Of a stretch of DNA of 64,000 nucleotides, positions 8,625 through 17,800 are shown piece by piece; positions within the stretch are counted from its first letter, which is position 1, and the number at the start of each line of letters is the position of its first letter. The position numbers and the translations under genes were made by a program. The notes below the pieces were generated by a model that searched no databases, was not told the DNA's origin, and saw only the letters and a list, made by a program, of their open reading frames with translations. Source of the stretch: Chitinophagaceae bacterium (GTDB taxonomy: Bacteria; Bacteroidota; Bacteroidia; Chitinophagales; Chitinophagaceae); contig JADKAZ010000001.1 of NCBI GenBank assembly GCA_016719015.1, positions 1,054,001 through 1,118,000 of the forward strand, given 5' to 3'.

Positions 8625-10469
8625 TTACTGCTTAATGAATTTTTCAATCTGCAATTCTATATTATACCCATTGTAGAGTTTGAGCAGGTAAGTGCCTGGC
8701 GTAAGGTCGGCAACATCAATGCTGAAATCATTCCGAAAACTCGTTGCTTCTTTCAGCATTCGGCCATTGATATCACAAATCTGCACCAGCAATGGTTTAC
8801 GAAGTTCTTTCTTTCCATGTACATAAATGGTAGTGGTAACCGGGTTGGGATATACCTGTATAAGGTCTTTTACAATTGGGGGACCACTTCTTGGATTTTC
8901 ATTGAGGGGAAGAGTAAGCAGTGTGTTGTAACGCAGACGAAGAATCTTTCCTCCATCTTTAGTAGGACTATTTCCCCCGGTAAATCCACCTGTTGGCCCG
9001 GAAGTAGAACCTGTACTATCCATAACTACCCAGAAAGTACCGCTGTTAGGAGAAGGATTAATGGCTATATCTCTTACCCTCCAGCTATGTAACAAGGGAA
9101 ATGTATCAACTATATTAGTAGAAGAAGCACTATCAACATAATCCCCGCTTGATTTTAATTTCAGCCGGTACATCCCATACTTTAAAGAGGTTACCAGTAA
9201 GGAATTCTTCCAACCGGGAATATTGCCCTGGTAAATATCAATGCTTGACGGTGCGATAGTAGGCCAGGTAAATATATTAGAACCATCAGCCGGTATAGCT
9301 GAAGCTGCCCAGTTGAAAGTTGCAAATAAGGGTCGTTGCATAGTATTGGTAGTGGCCCAGGTATTCTCCGCATAGTTTACCAACGAACTTGCGAGCCTAT
9401 CATTATTAGCAAAGGCATCAAGCGAGGAATAATTATTATCTGTACCCATTCCTGCCACTTTTGGCCAGCCATAATTAGTGGCTGGAAGAATATTATTTAC
9501 TTCATCATCCGATTTATCACCATGCTCGGAACTGTACAGGCGCCAGGTACCGTTCACATTTCCCCAAACAATACCCTGGGCATTCCGGTGACCAAAACTA
9601 TACACTGGTGTTTTTAAAATACTAAATGCAGGAACGCTATGATTGTAGGGATTGTCATTGGGTATCCATTGCCTCCAAGTATTATAATCGTGTGCCACAC
9701 CAAACGACGCATCGCCGTCAGGTTCTGTATTCAATCGTAAAATTTTGCCTTCACAAGTATCAATATTTTGAGCATAGTTAATTCTGGTATCATTATTAAA
9801 CTGTCCAGCTCCCATATCACCGATGGTATAATATAGTTTGTATTTATTATCCGGCCCTTCTGTAAACGGGCTGATAGTTAGCCGCCCGGAATTGTGGTCA
9901 TTACTACCCGGCAAGTTTGACAGCACGGTATCCATGATGGTCAATGTATCCTTATAAGGGAAACTTGTTGGGTTACCGGCATCAGCAGCAAAATAAAAAC
10001 GGCACCGTATAATTTTTGCCCTGAAATAGCAGGGGGCACCAGTGGTTCCATTAGGGCAGGTTTGTTTTTTATAAACATAAGAAAGGTAGACCCATCGTTT
10101 GTTTACATCCGTCATAAAAGCAGGGTGAATAGCCAGGCCTTGCATACCGCCTTGTGGCCAGCGGTTAGAAGAACGATCAAAATTTATTTCGCCAGCTCCC
10201 AATGGAATTTTTAATATTTGCTGAGGGGCAATATTTTTCTGTGCTTCTGTTCTTGATGAGCTTACTCTCACTACCCTATACCCCCTGGCTTCTGTAATCC
10301 ACAACGAGTCATCGGGGCCATAAGTAATTTCCCATGGGTATCCGAGGTTTTTTGCCACCGTATCAATACTGAAAAGTATAGTAGTAGAATCTATAACCTG
10401 GGCTCTTGTTGTAAAGCTGTTTAAGAGCCATACTAATGTAATGAAAAAATTAAAATTATTTTTTTTCAT
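8625..10469 (-). CDS. PQQ-dependent glucose/sorbosone dehydrogenase-like protein with type IX secretion sorting domain
   Basis: 614 residues from ATG 10469, which gives a signal peptide ending at TTRAQ. The central part is a six-bladed propeller of the glucose/sorbosone dehydrogenase family: GYPWEITYGPDDSLWITEARGYRVVRV, NDHNSGRLTISP, GHRNAQGIVWG, SSEHGDKSDDEVN and YGWPKVAGMG. The family oxidises sugars outside the cytoplasm with PQQ, though many members have no tested activity. The last 75 residues form a type A C-terminal sorting domain (VYPNPVTTTIYV, then CDINGRMLKEA and PGTYLLKLYNG), so export to the surface by the type IX system is predicted. It is flanked by a terminator and apparently monocistronic. 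Confidence 0.85.
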   Translation of the reverse strand: MKKNNFNFFITLVWLLNSFTTRAQVIDSTTILFSIDTVAKNLGYPWEITYGPDDSLWITEARGYRVVRVSSSRTEAQKNIAPQQILKIPLGAGEINFDRSSNRWPQGGMQGLAIHPAFMTDVNKRWVYLSYVYKKQTCPNGTTGAPCYFRAKIIRCRFYFAADAGNPTSFPYKDTLTIMDTVLSNLPGSNDHNSGRLTISPFTEGPDNKYKLYYTIGDMGAGQFNNDTRINYAQNIDTCEGKILRLNTEPDGDASFGVAHDYNTWRQWIPNDNPYNHSVPAFSILKTPVYSFGHRNAQGIVWGNVNGTWRLYSSEHGDKSDDEVNNILPATNYGWPKVAGMGTDNNYSSLDAFANNDRLASSLVNYAENTWATTNTMQRPLFATFNWAASAIPADGSNIFTWPTIAPSSIDIYQGNIPGWKNSLLVTSLKYGMYRLKLKSSGDYVDSASSTNIVDTFPLLHSWRVRDIAINPSPNSGTFWVVMDSTGSTSGPTGGFTGGNSPTKDGGKILRLRYNTLLTLPLNENPRSGPPIVKDLIQVYPNPVTTTIYVHGKKELRKPLLVQICDINGRMLKEATSFRNDFSIDVADLTPGTYLLKLYNGYNIELQIEKFIKQ

Positions 10470-10674
10470 AGAAACGGATTTATGCAATAAAAGTAATGCC
10501 ATAAATGGTGGTTGTCAATAGTGGTTTACACAGGTAAAAGCCTCGGGGATTTTTATAGGACAGTAAGCATATATTCCTATTGACAATAGATTAAGGTTAA
10601 TCTATTTTTATACTTGCAAGTCTGACCTGAACGAAATATCGCAAATCCGATTCTGTGAAAGCTAATATCCGTCT

Positions 10675-13389
10675 ATGAAATTAATTGTACCAACACATAT
10701 TGCTTGGGTCAGCGCAATTCAATTTATTTCCTTCTTTCTATTATTTAGCTATTCAGCTTTTGCACAACCAGCTAATAATAATTGTGCAACTGCTGTTTTA
10801 TTAACTTCAAATACCGCTTGTGTCAACACGGCCGGGACTGTTCAAAACGCAACAAATTCCGGTATCGCTGTGGCACCATGTACAGGTACTGCCGATGATG
10901 ATGTATGGTACCGTTTTGTATCTGTTTCAACTGATCATACGATTACGCTTAGTTCCATTGGGGCAAATCTTAATACATCAGGTGCCAGGATACAATTATT
11001 CTCCGGTGCTTGTGGCGCATTAACCTCTGTTGCCTGTGGTACGACGACTATTACCAATACAACATTAGCCCGAAACACTACTTATTACATCCGGGTATAC
11101 TCGGCAGGAGGAACTGTGCTAACCAGTAATGCAGGTTTTAATATCTGCGTCACACATCCTGCTGCACCTGCACCACAGATTGATTTTGGAAAAAGTTTTA
11201 TTAATATAAGCAAGCCTACCGGTGGCACTGTTGAACCAAACGATATATTAGAAATCAGGGCTTCCGTTGTTGTACGAGCAGCCTCTTTTGACAGTTGCCA
11301 GTTCACTGATGTAATTCCAACTGGTACAAATTATGTTGCCGGTTCATTAAGGGTTATAACAAATGAAGGGAAAACCTATAAGGCTTTTACTGACGCCAGG
11401 TTTGATGCGGCTAATGATGAAGGTTGGATTACGGGAACGAATGTTACCATTAACCTGGGATACCGACAGGTGGATCAACCTGCAACGGTATACCGCCGCG
11501 GAAGAATAAGAAATAATAATGGGCATGAACCTTCCTATTATGGAAGTAGCTGTATCATGGTGGCTTCATACAGGGTGCAGGTAACCTCAGCTTTTGGCGC
11601 TACTATTAATACAGGTGGCGGCACTATAACATACACCACCGCACCGCCTGCAGTTACTACTTTTACTTTTCCTTCCAGTCCCGTGGCCATATATAATAAC
11701 TATGGCATTTGCGCTAACACTGTTGGCGTAAACTCGCTTGGCACTGAAACGAATGGAACATTTGGAAGTGGCAACCTGAGGAACAGGGGAACTTCTGCCA
11801 ATGTTCCTGCTGCGTACACTTATAATCCTTTTACCTGCAATTCACCGCAAGATTATTTTTATGGCATTGCTAATAACACCAGCGGTGGTGTTTATTCTAC
11901 ATCTAACTCATGGCCAAAACCAGATGGTAACTGTTCGGCAACTCCCACGACACATCGTGTTTTTACATTGTGGGATATTATCGGAGACCATACCGGGGCA
12001 GTAAATCCTATTGCTGGAAACCCCGCAACAGATACAACTGGTGGCAAAACTGGTGGCTACATGTTAATTATTAATGCTGCCTATCGAATTGACTCTGCTT
12101 TTAATCATACTATCAGTGGCCTTTGCCCAAATACTTATTATGAAATATCCTGCTGGATGCGAAACATTTGTTCTAAGTGTGGGTGCGATTCAAACGGAGT
12201 TGGTGCCAGTAGTGTTGGCTACATACCGACAGCTCCGGGAGACTCATCAGGAGTAAGACCCAATCTTGCGATTGCATTAGATGGAGTTCGCTATTATACT
12301 TCAGGAGATTTGAATTATAATGGCCAATGGGTTAAAAAAGGATTTACTTTTCTTACAGGTCCTCTGCAATCAAGTTTTACCATGCGATTCTATAATAATG
12401 CGCCAGGAGGAGGTGGCAACGACTGGGCCTTGGATGATATATCGGTCGTTACCTGTTCACCGGCCATGAATTATGGTCCTTCGCTAAATCCCATTGTTTG
12501 TGATAGTAACACCATTCTACTCACAGATACGGTAAGATCCTATTTCAGTAACTATACTTATTATAAATGGCAGCGAAGTACAAATGGTGGCGCAAGCTGG
12601 ACAGACGTAACTGGCGCCATTGGGCCAATAAGCCCAACCTGGACAGGCAGCCAATGGGAATATGTTGCTTCTTATACTGTACCACCGGCATTCACACAAA
12701 TAGCCAATGCAGGTGATATTTACAGGGTAGTTGTGGCTACTACTACCGCCAACCTTTCTTCGGCAAGCTGCCAGTTTACCGATGCCGGCCCCTTTATTAC
12801 ACTGAATGTAATTGAGTGTGGCGTACCGCTGACAGCTGAACTATTATCATTCACCGGAAAAATTATTAATGAAAGGGTCGTATTAAAATGGACCACTACC
12901 GGAGAAGATGAGCCACTTCAATTTGACGTAGAGAAAAGTACTGATGGTATAAATTTTCATCTTATCGGAACTGTCAACAGTTATAATGATTATACTTCAG
13001 AACAAAGTAATTATTCGTTTACCGATCCATCATTACCGGGCGGGAAATCATACTATCGTATCAGGATGAAGAATACAACCGGAAAGTCCATTTACTCAAG
13101 GACGATTCAATTATCAGCGAAAGGTGATGCAGTTTCCTTTATATCCGTCATTAACCCTTTCAGCAATGAACTATCATTTGAAATTTCAACAGATAGCAAT
13201 GGAAAAGCTGAAGCTGAATTAATTGATGTGGCGGGAAAGATTACCAAAAAAGTTCCGTTTGAAGTAGTAAACGGAGTGAATCAACTTATTATTAATAATA
13301 CACAAACATTACCCGGAGGTATCTATTTCCTTCGGGTGAATGTGGCAGGTAAGACAATTCAAAAAAGGGTAATCAAACAAAATCAATAA
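10675..13389 (+). CDS. Large type IX secreted surface protein
   Basis: 904 residues with a signal peptide ending near SAFAQP (about residue 31). Visible parts are an N-terminal beta-domain beginning NNNCATAVLL and containing DDDVWYRF, similar to prepeptidase C-terminal-like domains (about 33-160); a conserved-repeat segment (IDFGKSFINISKPTGGTVEPNDILEI); and a Cys-rich central region around CSKCGCDSNG that ends with a lectin-like sandwich motif (NDWALDDISVVTC). The end is a type A sorting domain (ISVINPFSNELSFEI, LPGGIYFLRVNV, KRVIKQ). It is probably a surface adhesin or binding protein; no catalytic motif was seen. The promoter region has only a poor box (TATACTTG near 10609). Confidence 0.78.
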   Translation: MKLIVPTHIAWVSAIQFISFFLLFSYSAFAQPANNNCATAVLLTSNTACVNTAGTVQNATNSGIAVAPCTGTADDDVWYRFVSVSTDHTITLSSIGANLNTSGARIQLFSGACGALTSVACGTTTITNTTLARNTTYYIRVYSAGGTVLTSNAGFNICVTHPAAPAPQIDFGKSFINISKPTGGTVEPNDILEIRASVVVRAASFDSCQFTDVIPTGTNYVAGSLRVITNEGKTYKAFTDARFDAANDEGWITGTNVTINLGYRQVDQPATVYRRGRIRNNNGHEPSYYGSSCIMVASYRVQVTSAFGATINTGGGTITYTTAPPAVTTFTFPSSPVAIYNNYGICANTVGVNSLGTETNGTFGSGNLRNRGTSANVPAAYTYNPFTCNSPQDYFYGIANNTSGGVYSTSNSWPKPDGNCSATPTTHRVFTLWDIIGDHTGAVNPIAGNPATDTTGGKTGGYMLIINAAYRIDSAFNHTISGLCPNTYYEISCWMRNICSKCGCDSNGVGASSVGYIPTAPGDSSGVRPNLAIALDGVRYYTSGDLNYNGQWVKKGFTFLTGPLQSSFTMRFYNNAPGGGGNDWALDDISVVTCSPAMNYGPSLNPIVCDSNTILLTDTVRSYFSNYTYYKWQRSTNGGASWTDVTGAIGPISPTWTGSQWEYVASYTVPPAFTQIANAGDIYRVVVATTTANLSSASCQFTDAGPFITLNVIECGVPLTAELLSFTGKIINERVVLKWTTTGEDEPLQFDVEKSTDGINFHLIGTVNSYNDYTSEQSNYSFTDPSLPGGKSYYRIRMKNTTGKSIYSRTIQLSAKGDAVSFISVINPFSNELSFEISTDSNGKAEAELIDVAGKITKKVPFEVVNGVNQLIINNTQTLPGGIYFLRVNVAGKTIQKRVIKQNQ

Positions 13390-13441
13390 TTTTTGGAGTG
13401 GCTTTTTATTGGTAGCTGTTTTATAAGGCCAGTTACCTGTT

Positions 13442-14152
13442 TTAAGATACCTGTACTTTATCACTTACTTCCGAACTGGTTTCCACTGATTGTTGTAATT
13501 CTGTAGGTGAATTCTTTTTAAAGAACTGTTTTTGAAAAAGCAACAGTGTGATAACACCAATGGAGATAGAAGCATCAGCAATATTAAATATGGCACTAAA
13601 AAACTCAAACTCATCACCCCCTATTCCGGGGAACCATGAAGGAAAGTGTCCTTTAAACATCGGGAAGTAAAGCATATCGACAACGCTTCCGTGCAGGAAA
13701 GATGAATATCCGTTGGATGAAAATTCGGCCACGTTTGAATAGGAGATATAATCATTGATGGCCGGGTCATATTTGAGCCCCTTATCGAAAATCATTCCAT
13801 AAAACATACTGTCAATCAGGTTGCCTAATGCACCGGCATAGATCAACGCAGCACAAATAATAAATCCTCTTTTATATTGCTGTTTTACAATACGTCCAAG
13901 GTACCAGGTACCAAAAATAACAGCTGCCAGGCGGAATAATGTCAAGATCATTTTACCCGTCTCATTGCCAAACTTCCAGCCCCATGCCATTCCCGGGTTC
14001 TCAATAAAGTGTAACCGAAACCAATTCATACCCAGCACCCTATCGACTTCACCTGTAGGATGGCTGGTTTTAATCCAGATTTTTAATGCCTGGTCAACAA
14101 TAATGATGGCAGTAATAATGAATACTACATGCTTTAGCTTCAGTGTCTTCAT
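13442..14152 (-). CDS. lspA: Lipoprotein signal peptidase (signal peptidase II)
   Basis: 236 residues from ATG 14152. It has four hydrophobic segments and the conserved motifs HFIENPGMAWG, GALGNLIDSMFYG (first catalytic Asp) and FNIADASISIG (second catalytic Asp). It cleaves the signal peptide of diacylglyceryl-prolipoproteins in the inner membrane. It is longer than the roughly 165-residue proteobacterial enzyme because of an insert between the two catalytic segments and a hydrophilic tail, as is common in Bacteroidota. Its substrates would include the lipobox proteins annotated here. In many Bacteroidota lspA lies beside ileS and the dksA-like gene; here it is about 17 kb away. Confidence 0.95.
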   Translation of the reverse strand: MKTLKLKHVVFIITAIIIVDQALKIWIKTSHPTGEVDRVLGMNWFRLHFIENPGMAWGWKFGNETGKMILTLFRLAAVIFGTWYLGRIVKQQYKRGFIICAALIYAGALGNLIDSMFYGMIFDKGLKYDPAINDYISYSNVAEFSSNGYSSFLHGSVVDMLYFPMFKGHFPSWFPGIGGDEFEFFSAIFNIADASISIGVITLLLFQKQFFKKNSPTELQQSVETSSEVSDKVQVS

Positions 14153-14207
14153 AATTGACAAATATACAGCTTTAGGTTTTTGGGCTTTTTAGTGCTGTTG
14201 TTAAATA

Positions 14208-16718
14208 TTACTCTTCGAAATAGATTCTCTTAACCCGTTGAGAAACACCAGTCATTATCTCATAAGGGATAGTATTTGCCCATTGTGCCAATAACTGCAC
14301 TGGTAATTGGCTGCCGAAGATGATTACATCCTCGCCTTCCTGCACACCGGGGATTTCCGTTACATCTATCATAAACATATCCATACAAACCGTACCGATA
14401 ACCGGGGCTAAAGTGTTATGCAACCAAACTTTTCCAACGCCGTTTCCTAATCGTCTTGGATAACCATCTGCATAGCCAATACGAATCGTGGCAATTACAG
14501 CATCTTTTTCAACAACTGCTTTTCGGTTATAACTAACTGACTCTCCTTTTTTCAAATGTTTTAGCTGAGCAATGGTAGACTTTAATGTTGCCACCGTTTG
14601 CAAGTTCAATTTATTGGAGCCCGAACTATCTACTCCATATAATCCTATGCCCAATCGTATCATATCCATCTGCAATTGCGGATGCCGGATAGCAGCTGCC
14701 GAATTGGAAATATGGCTGAGAAAGGAGTAGCCTAATTTATCCTGCAATTCTTTTGCGGCTTTACTAAAAAGTTGAAATTGTTGAAGGGTAAAATCATCCT
14801 GGCCTGCTTCCTCACTGGCAGCCAGATGAGAAAAAACAGTCTGTACTTTAAAAGAAGAAGTTGATCGCAAAAAGGATGATAGTTTTTCAATTTCGCCAGT
14901 TCCAAACCCCAACCTGTTCATTCCGGTTTCAATTTCAATGTGAACAGGGTATTGCTGCAACCCTTCCTGTTGTAAAAACTTGTCGAAAGACTGAAGGAGT
15001 TCAAAAGAATATAATTCCGGCTCCAGGTTGTTTTCTGTAATTGTTTCAAAAGCACTTTCTTCAGGGTTCATGACCATAATTGGTAACGTAATTCCTGCTT
15101 TTCGCAATTCCACTCCCTCATCTGCATAAGCCACCCCGAGATAATCTACTTTATGATATTGCAGAATTCCTGCAATCTCTGCACCACCACTACCATAAGC
15201 AAAAGCTTTAACCATTGCCATTACTTTGGTTGACGGTTTCAGCAGCGTTTGATATTCCTTAAGATTATGTGCAATAGCATTTAGATTAATTTCCAATACT
15301 GTCTGATGGGCCTTCTGCTCCAGCAATTGTACGATACGTTCGAAAGCAAATGCCCTGGCGCCTTTTATCAAAATGGTCTCTTCCTTAAAATGAGAGGAGA
15401 GGAAATGAGTAATGAATTCTTCTGTGGAAGCATATACCCCGATCATTAATTTTTCTTCCGGTTGCAATAATAAATTTTGCAGGCTGGCTGAAATTTTTTC
15501 TCCGATACCAATCACCCGGCTCACCTTATGCTTTCTAAGGCTATCCAGGATTTGATGATATAGAATATCGTTAGTCAATGAACTCTGTAAAAAATCTGAA
15601 AGAATAACAGTTTTTTTATCTCCGGCATTTTGCTGGTCAAGAAAATTGAGTGCTATTTCTAATGAACTTATATCTGCACTATAACTATCATTAATGATGG
15701 AACAATGATTAATACCTTTTTTAAGTTCAAGCCGCATTTCAACTGGCTCCAGTTTATCCAATTTTTTTACAACAGAAGCAATATCAGGAGATGTCCAGGG
15801 TTGGCAAGACAACACTACACCCAGGCAGAGAAGGGCATTATCAATCGAGGCATCATCTGTAAATGGAATCTCGAAAGAGAATGAATACTCTTGTAGAGGT
15901 TCCTTAAATGGTTGTTTTATCCGCACAGAAATATGGGTACTCTCCTTTCCTTTTTTAATAGAAAGCACCTGAATGTCATTTGCTGGTTCGGTACCACAAT
16001 AAACAACTACTCCTTTAAAAAGGTCTTTAATTTTCCTATGCGGGTCATGTTTTGAGTGACAATAAATCCAATCAGCATTTTTGAAAAGTTTGATCTTTTC
16101 AAGAAATTTCTGTTCACTTTCTGCAAACCCCTCGCTGTGTGCTTCTCCTATACTTGTTAATACACCAATTGTTGGTTGTATAATTGACGCTAGTTTTTCC
16201 ATTTCACCTGGCCGGGATATGCCTGCTTCAAATATGGCTAATGTGTGGTGCTCATTCATCTGCCAAACACTCAGTGGCACTCCAATTTGAGAATTATAAC
16301 TTTTGGGGCTGCGGACAATAGTAAAGTCATCCTGCAATAACTGGTAAAGCCATTCTTTTATGATTGTTTTGCCATTACTGCCTGTAATACCGATAACAGG
16401 AATATTAAACTGCTGGCGGTGATGAGCTGCCAGCTGCTGTAAAGCCGCCAGGCTGTCCTTTACTAATAAAAAATTTGCCTCCGGATAAGTACCAGTATCA
16501 ATGTTTTGGCTGATAATAAAATTTCTTACCCCTCTTTTATATAATTCAGGGATAAACTGGTGACCATCTCTTCTCACTCCTTTTAAAGCAAAAAAAAGAG
16601 AGGTTGCCGGTGAATAAATTTTCCGGCTATCAAGTAAAAGATGCTCAATCTTTGTATCAGTGACAATAGCAGCCGATGCATTTGTGATATGGGCAATATG
16701 GCTGATTAAATAACTCAA
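14208..16718 (-). CDS. Fused UDP-MurNAc-tripeptide:D-Ala-D-Ala ligase and alanine racemase
   Basis: 836 residues made of two enzymes. Residues 1 to about 455 are MurF-like: a UDP-sugar binding start (HLLLDSRKIYSPATSLFFALKG), the ATP loop GITGSNGKTIIKEWL, and the ligase C-terminal domain. Residues from about 463 are an alanine racemase (VLEINLNAIAHNL, with the PLP lysine in MAMVKAFAYGSGG, and YADGYPRRLGNG near the end). The fusion makes D-alanine and attaches D-Ala-D-Ala to the peptidoglycan precursor; it is typical of Bacteroidota. The only start that fits the family N-terminus is TTG at 16718; upstream in-frame codons to the previous stop include no ATG or GTG. It lies 21 bases downstream of the terC stop on the same strand. 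Confidence 0.95.
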   Translation of the reverse strand: MSYLISHIAHITNASAAIVTDTKIEHLLLDSRKIYSPATSLFFALKGVRRDGHQFIPELYKRGVRNFIISQNIDTGTYPEANFLLVKDSLAALQQLAAHHRQQFNIPVIGITGSNGKTIIKEWLYQLLQDDFTIVRSPKSYNSQIGVPLSVWQMNEHHTLAIFEAGISRPGEMEKLASIIQPTIGVLTSIGEAHSEGFAESEQKFLEKIKLFKNADWIYCHSKHDPHRKIKDLFKGVVVYCGTEPANDIQVLSIKKGKESTHISVRIKQPFKEPLQEYSFSFEIPFTDDASIDNALLCLGVVLSCQPWTSPDIASVVKKLDKLEPVEMRLELKKGINHCSIINDSYSADISSLEIALNFLDQQNAGDKKTVILSDFLQSSLTNDILYHQILDSLRKHKVSRVIGIGEKISASLQNLLLQPEEKLMIGVYASTEEFITHFLSSHFKEETILIKGARAFAFERIVQLLEQKAHQTVLEINLNAIAHNLKEYQTLLKPSTKVMAMVKAFAYGSGGAEIAGILQYHKVDYLGVAYADEGVELRKAGITLPIMVMNPEESAFETITENNLEPELYSFELLQSFDKFLQQEGLQQYPVHIEIETGMNRLGFGTGEIEKLSSFLRSTSSFKVQTVFSHLAASEEAGQDDFTLQQFQLFSKAAKELQDKLGYSFLSHISNSAAAIRHPQLQMDMIRLGIGLYGVDSSGSNKLNLQTVATLKSTIAQLKHLKKGESVSYNRKAVVEKDAVIATIRIGYADGYPRRLGNGVGKVWLHNTLAPVIGTVCMDMFMIDVTEIPGVQEGEDVIIFGSQLPVQLLAQWANTIPYEIMTGVSQRVKRIYFEE

Positions 16719-16739
16719 GTTGGAAATCGTAAAAACGGG

Positions 16740-17732
16740 TTATTGGCTTTCATCCGATACATCAGCAGGCACTCCTTCTTTTCTCATAAAGATGGAATAG
16801 AAAATAGAACCAGCAATACACACTAAAATAACTCCCAATGAAATAAAGACCTGTGTTTGTTTATCTATCCATTGATTAATCCAGTGTTCGGCCAGCATCT
16901 TAATACCGATAAAAACAAGTACAATAGCGATGCCTTGCTGCAGGTAATCAAACTTGCTTACCGCACCTCTTAGCAGAAAAAAAAGTGACCGGAGACCCAA
17001 TACAGCAAAAATATTGGAAGTGTATATTACCAGCCTTGCAGTTTCTTCATAACCTGGCGTTTTGGTATCCACAATTCCCATTACTGCAGGAATAGAATCC
17101 AGGGCGAAAACAAGATCGATAGCGGCAAGCATTATAATAACCACAAATAATGTTGTATACGCCGGTTTCCCATTTTCTCTTATTACATATTTCCCATCAC
17201 CATCATGAGGAACTAAGGGTAAAAATTTTTGCAAGAAGCGATAGATCTTACTCTCCTGCGGTTTAAATTCTTCATCGTCTGAAGCCGTAAACATTTTATA
17301 GCCAGTGAACACCAGGAACGCCCCGAATACATATAGTATCCAGTGAAATTTTTCTACCAACACCACTCCCACCGTGATGAAAATGACCCGGAATACAATA
17401 GCCATCAGGATGCCTATCAGCAATACACGGCCATAATGTTTTTCTTTTACTGAAAAAGCAGAAAATATCAGGATGAATACAAAAATGTTGTCGATACTCA
17501 GGCTCCACTCCATCAGGTAAGCACTGAGATACTCCAATGCCGGCTTCTGGCCATTTTCAATCCACATAAAAACACAAAAAGACAATGCCAGCCCCACCCA
17601 GAAAAAAGTTTGGTATAACGCCTGTTTGATCGTTACTTTTTTGTTCTTTTTACTTAAAAGTCCAAGGTCGACAATTAGTGAAGCAAGCAGCACAATTCCG
17701 AAAACGAGGTAAGTAATCTGGTCTCTTGTCAT
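16740..17732 (-). CDS. TerC family integral membrane protein
   Basis: 330 residues with about nine hydrophobic segments. Conserved TerC features are the N-terminal LIVDLGLL, the acidic membrane motif EWSLSIDNIFVFILIF near residue 75 and AAIDLVFALDSIPAVMGI near 205. Members have been linked to tellurite resistance, manganese export or metalation of secreted enzymes; the exact cargo here is unknown. It precedes the murF-alr gene on the same strand by about 20 bases, so the two may be co-transcribed. Confidence 0.9.
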   Translation of the reverse strand: MTRDQITYLVFGIVLLASLIVDLGLLSKKNKKVTIKQALYQTFFWVGLALSFCVFMWIENGQKPALEYLSAYLMEWSLSIDNIFVFILIFSAFSVKEKHYGRVLLIGILMAIVFRVIFITVGVVLVEKFHWILYVFGAFLVFTGYKMFTASDDEEFKPQESKIYRFLQKFLPLVPHDGDGKYVIRENGKPAYTTLFVVIIMLAAIDLVFALDSIPAVMGIVDTKTPGYEETARLVIYTSNIFAVLGLRSLFFLLRGAVSKFDYLQQGIAIVLVFIGIKMLAEHWINQWIDKQTQVFISLGVILVCIAGSIFYSIFMRKEGVPADVSDESQ

Positions 17733-17800
17733 GAAGGAAAATTAGTGTAGTGTAAAGATAACCCGGAACAGGCTAAATCAGCCTTAAAGCCCTTATGGAA

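Noticed and set aside
8625..13389. The two large type IX proteins as a two-partner or toxin system
   Set aside because: They are on opposite strands with separate ends and share only the generic C-terminal sorting domain.
13411..13438. Hairpin between the 904-residue protein gene and lspA
   Set aside because: The 8-bp stem has a G-T pair and a long loop without a good T-run, so I did not list it as a terminator.
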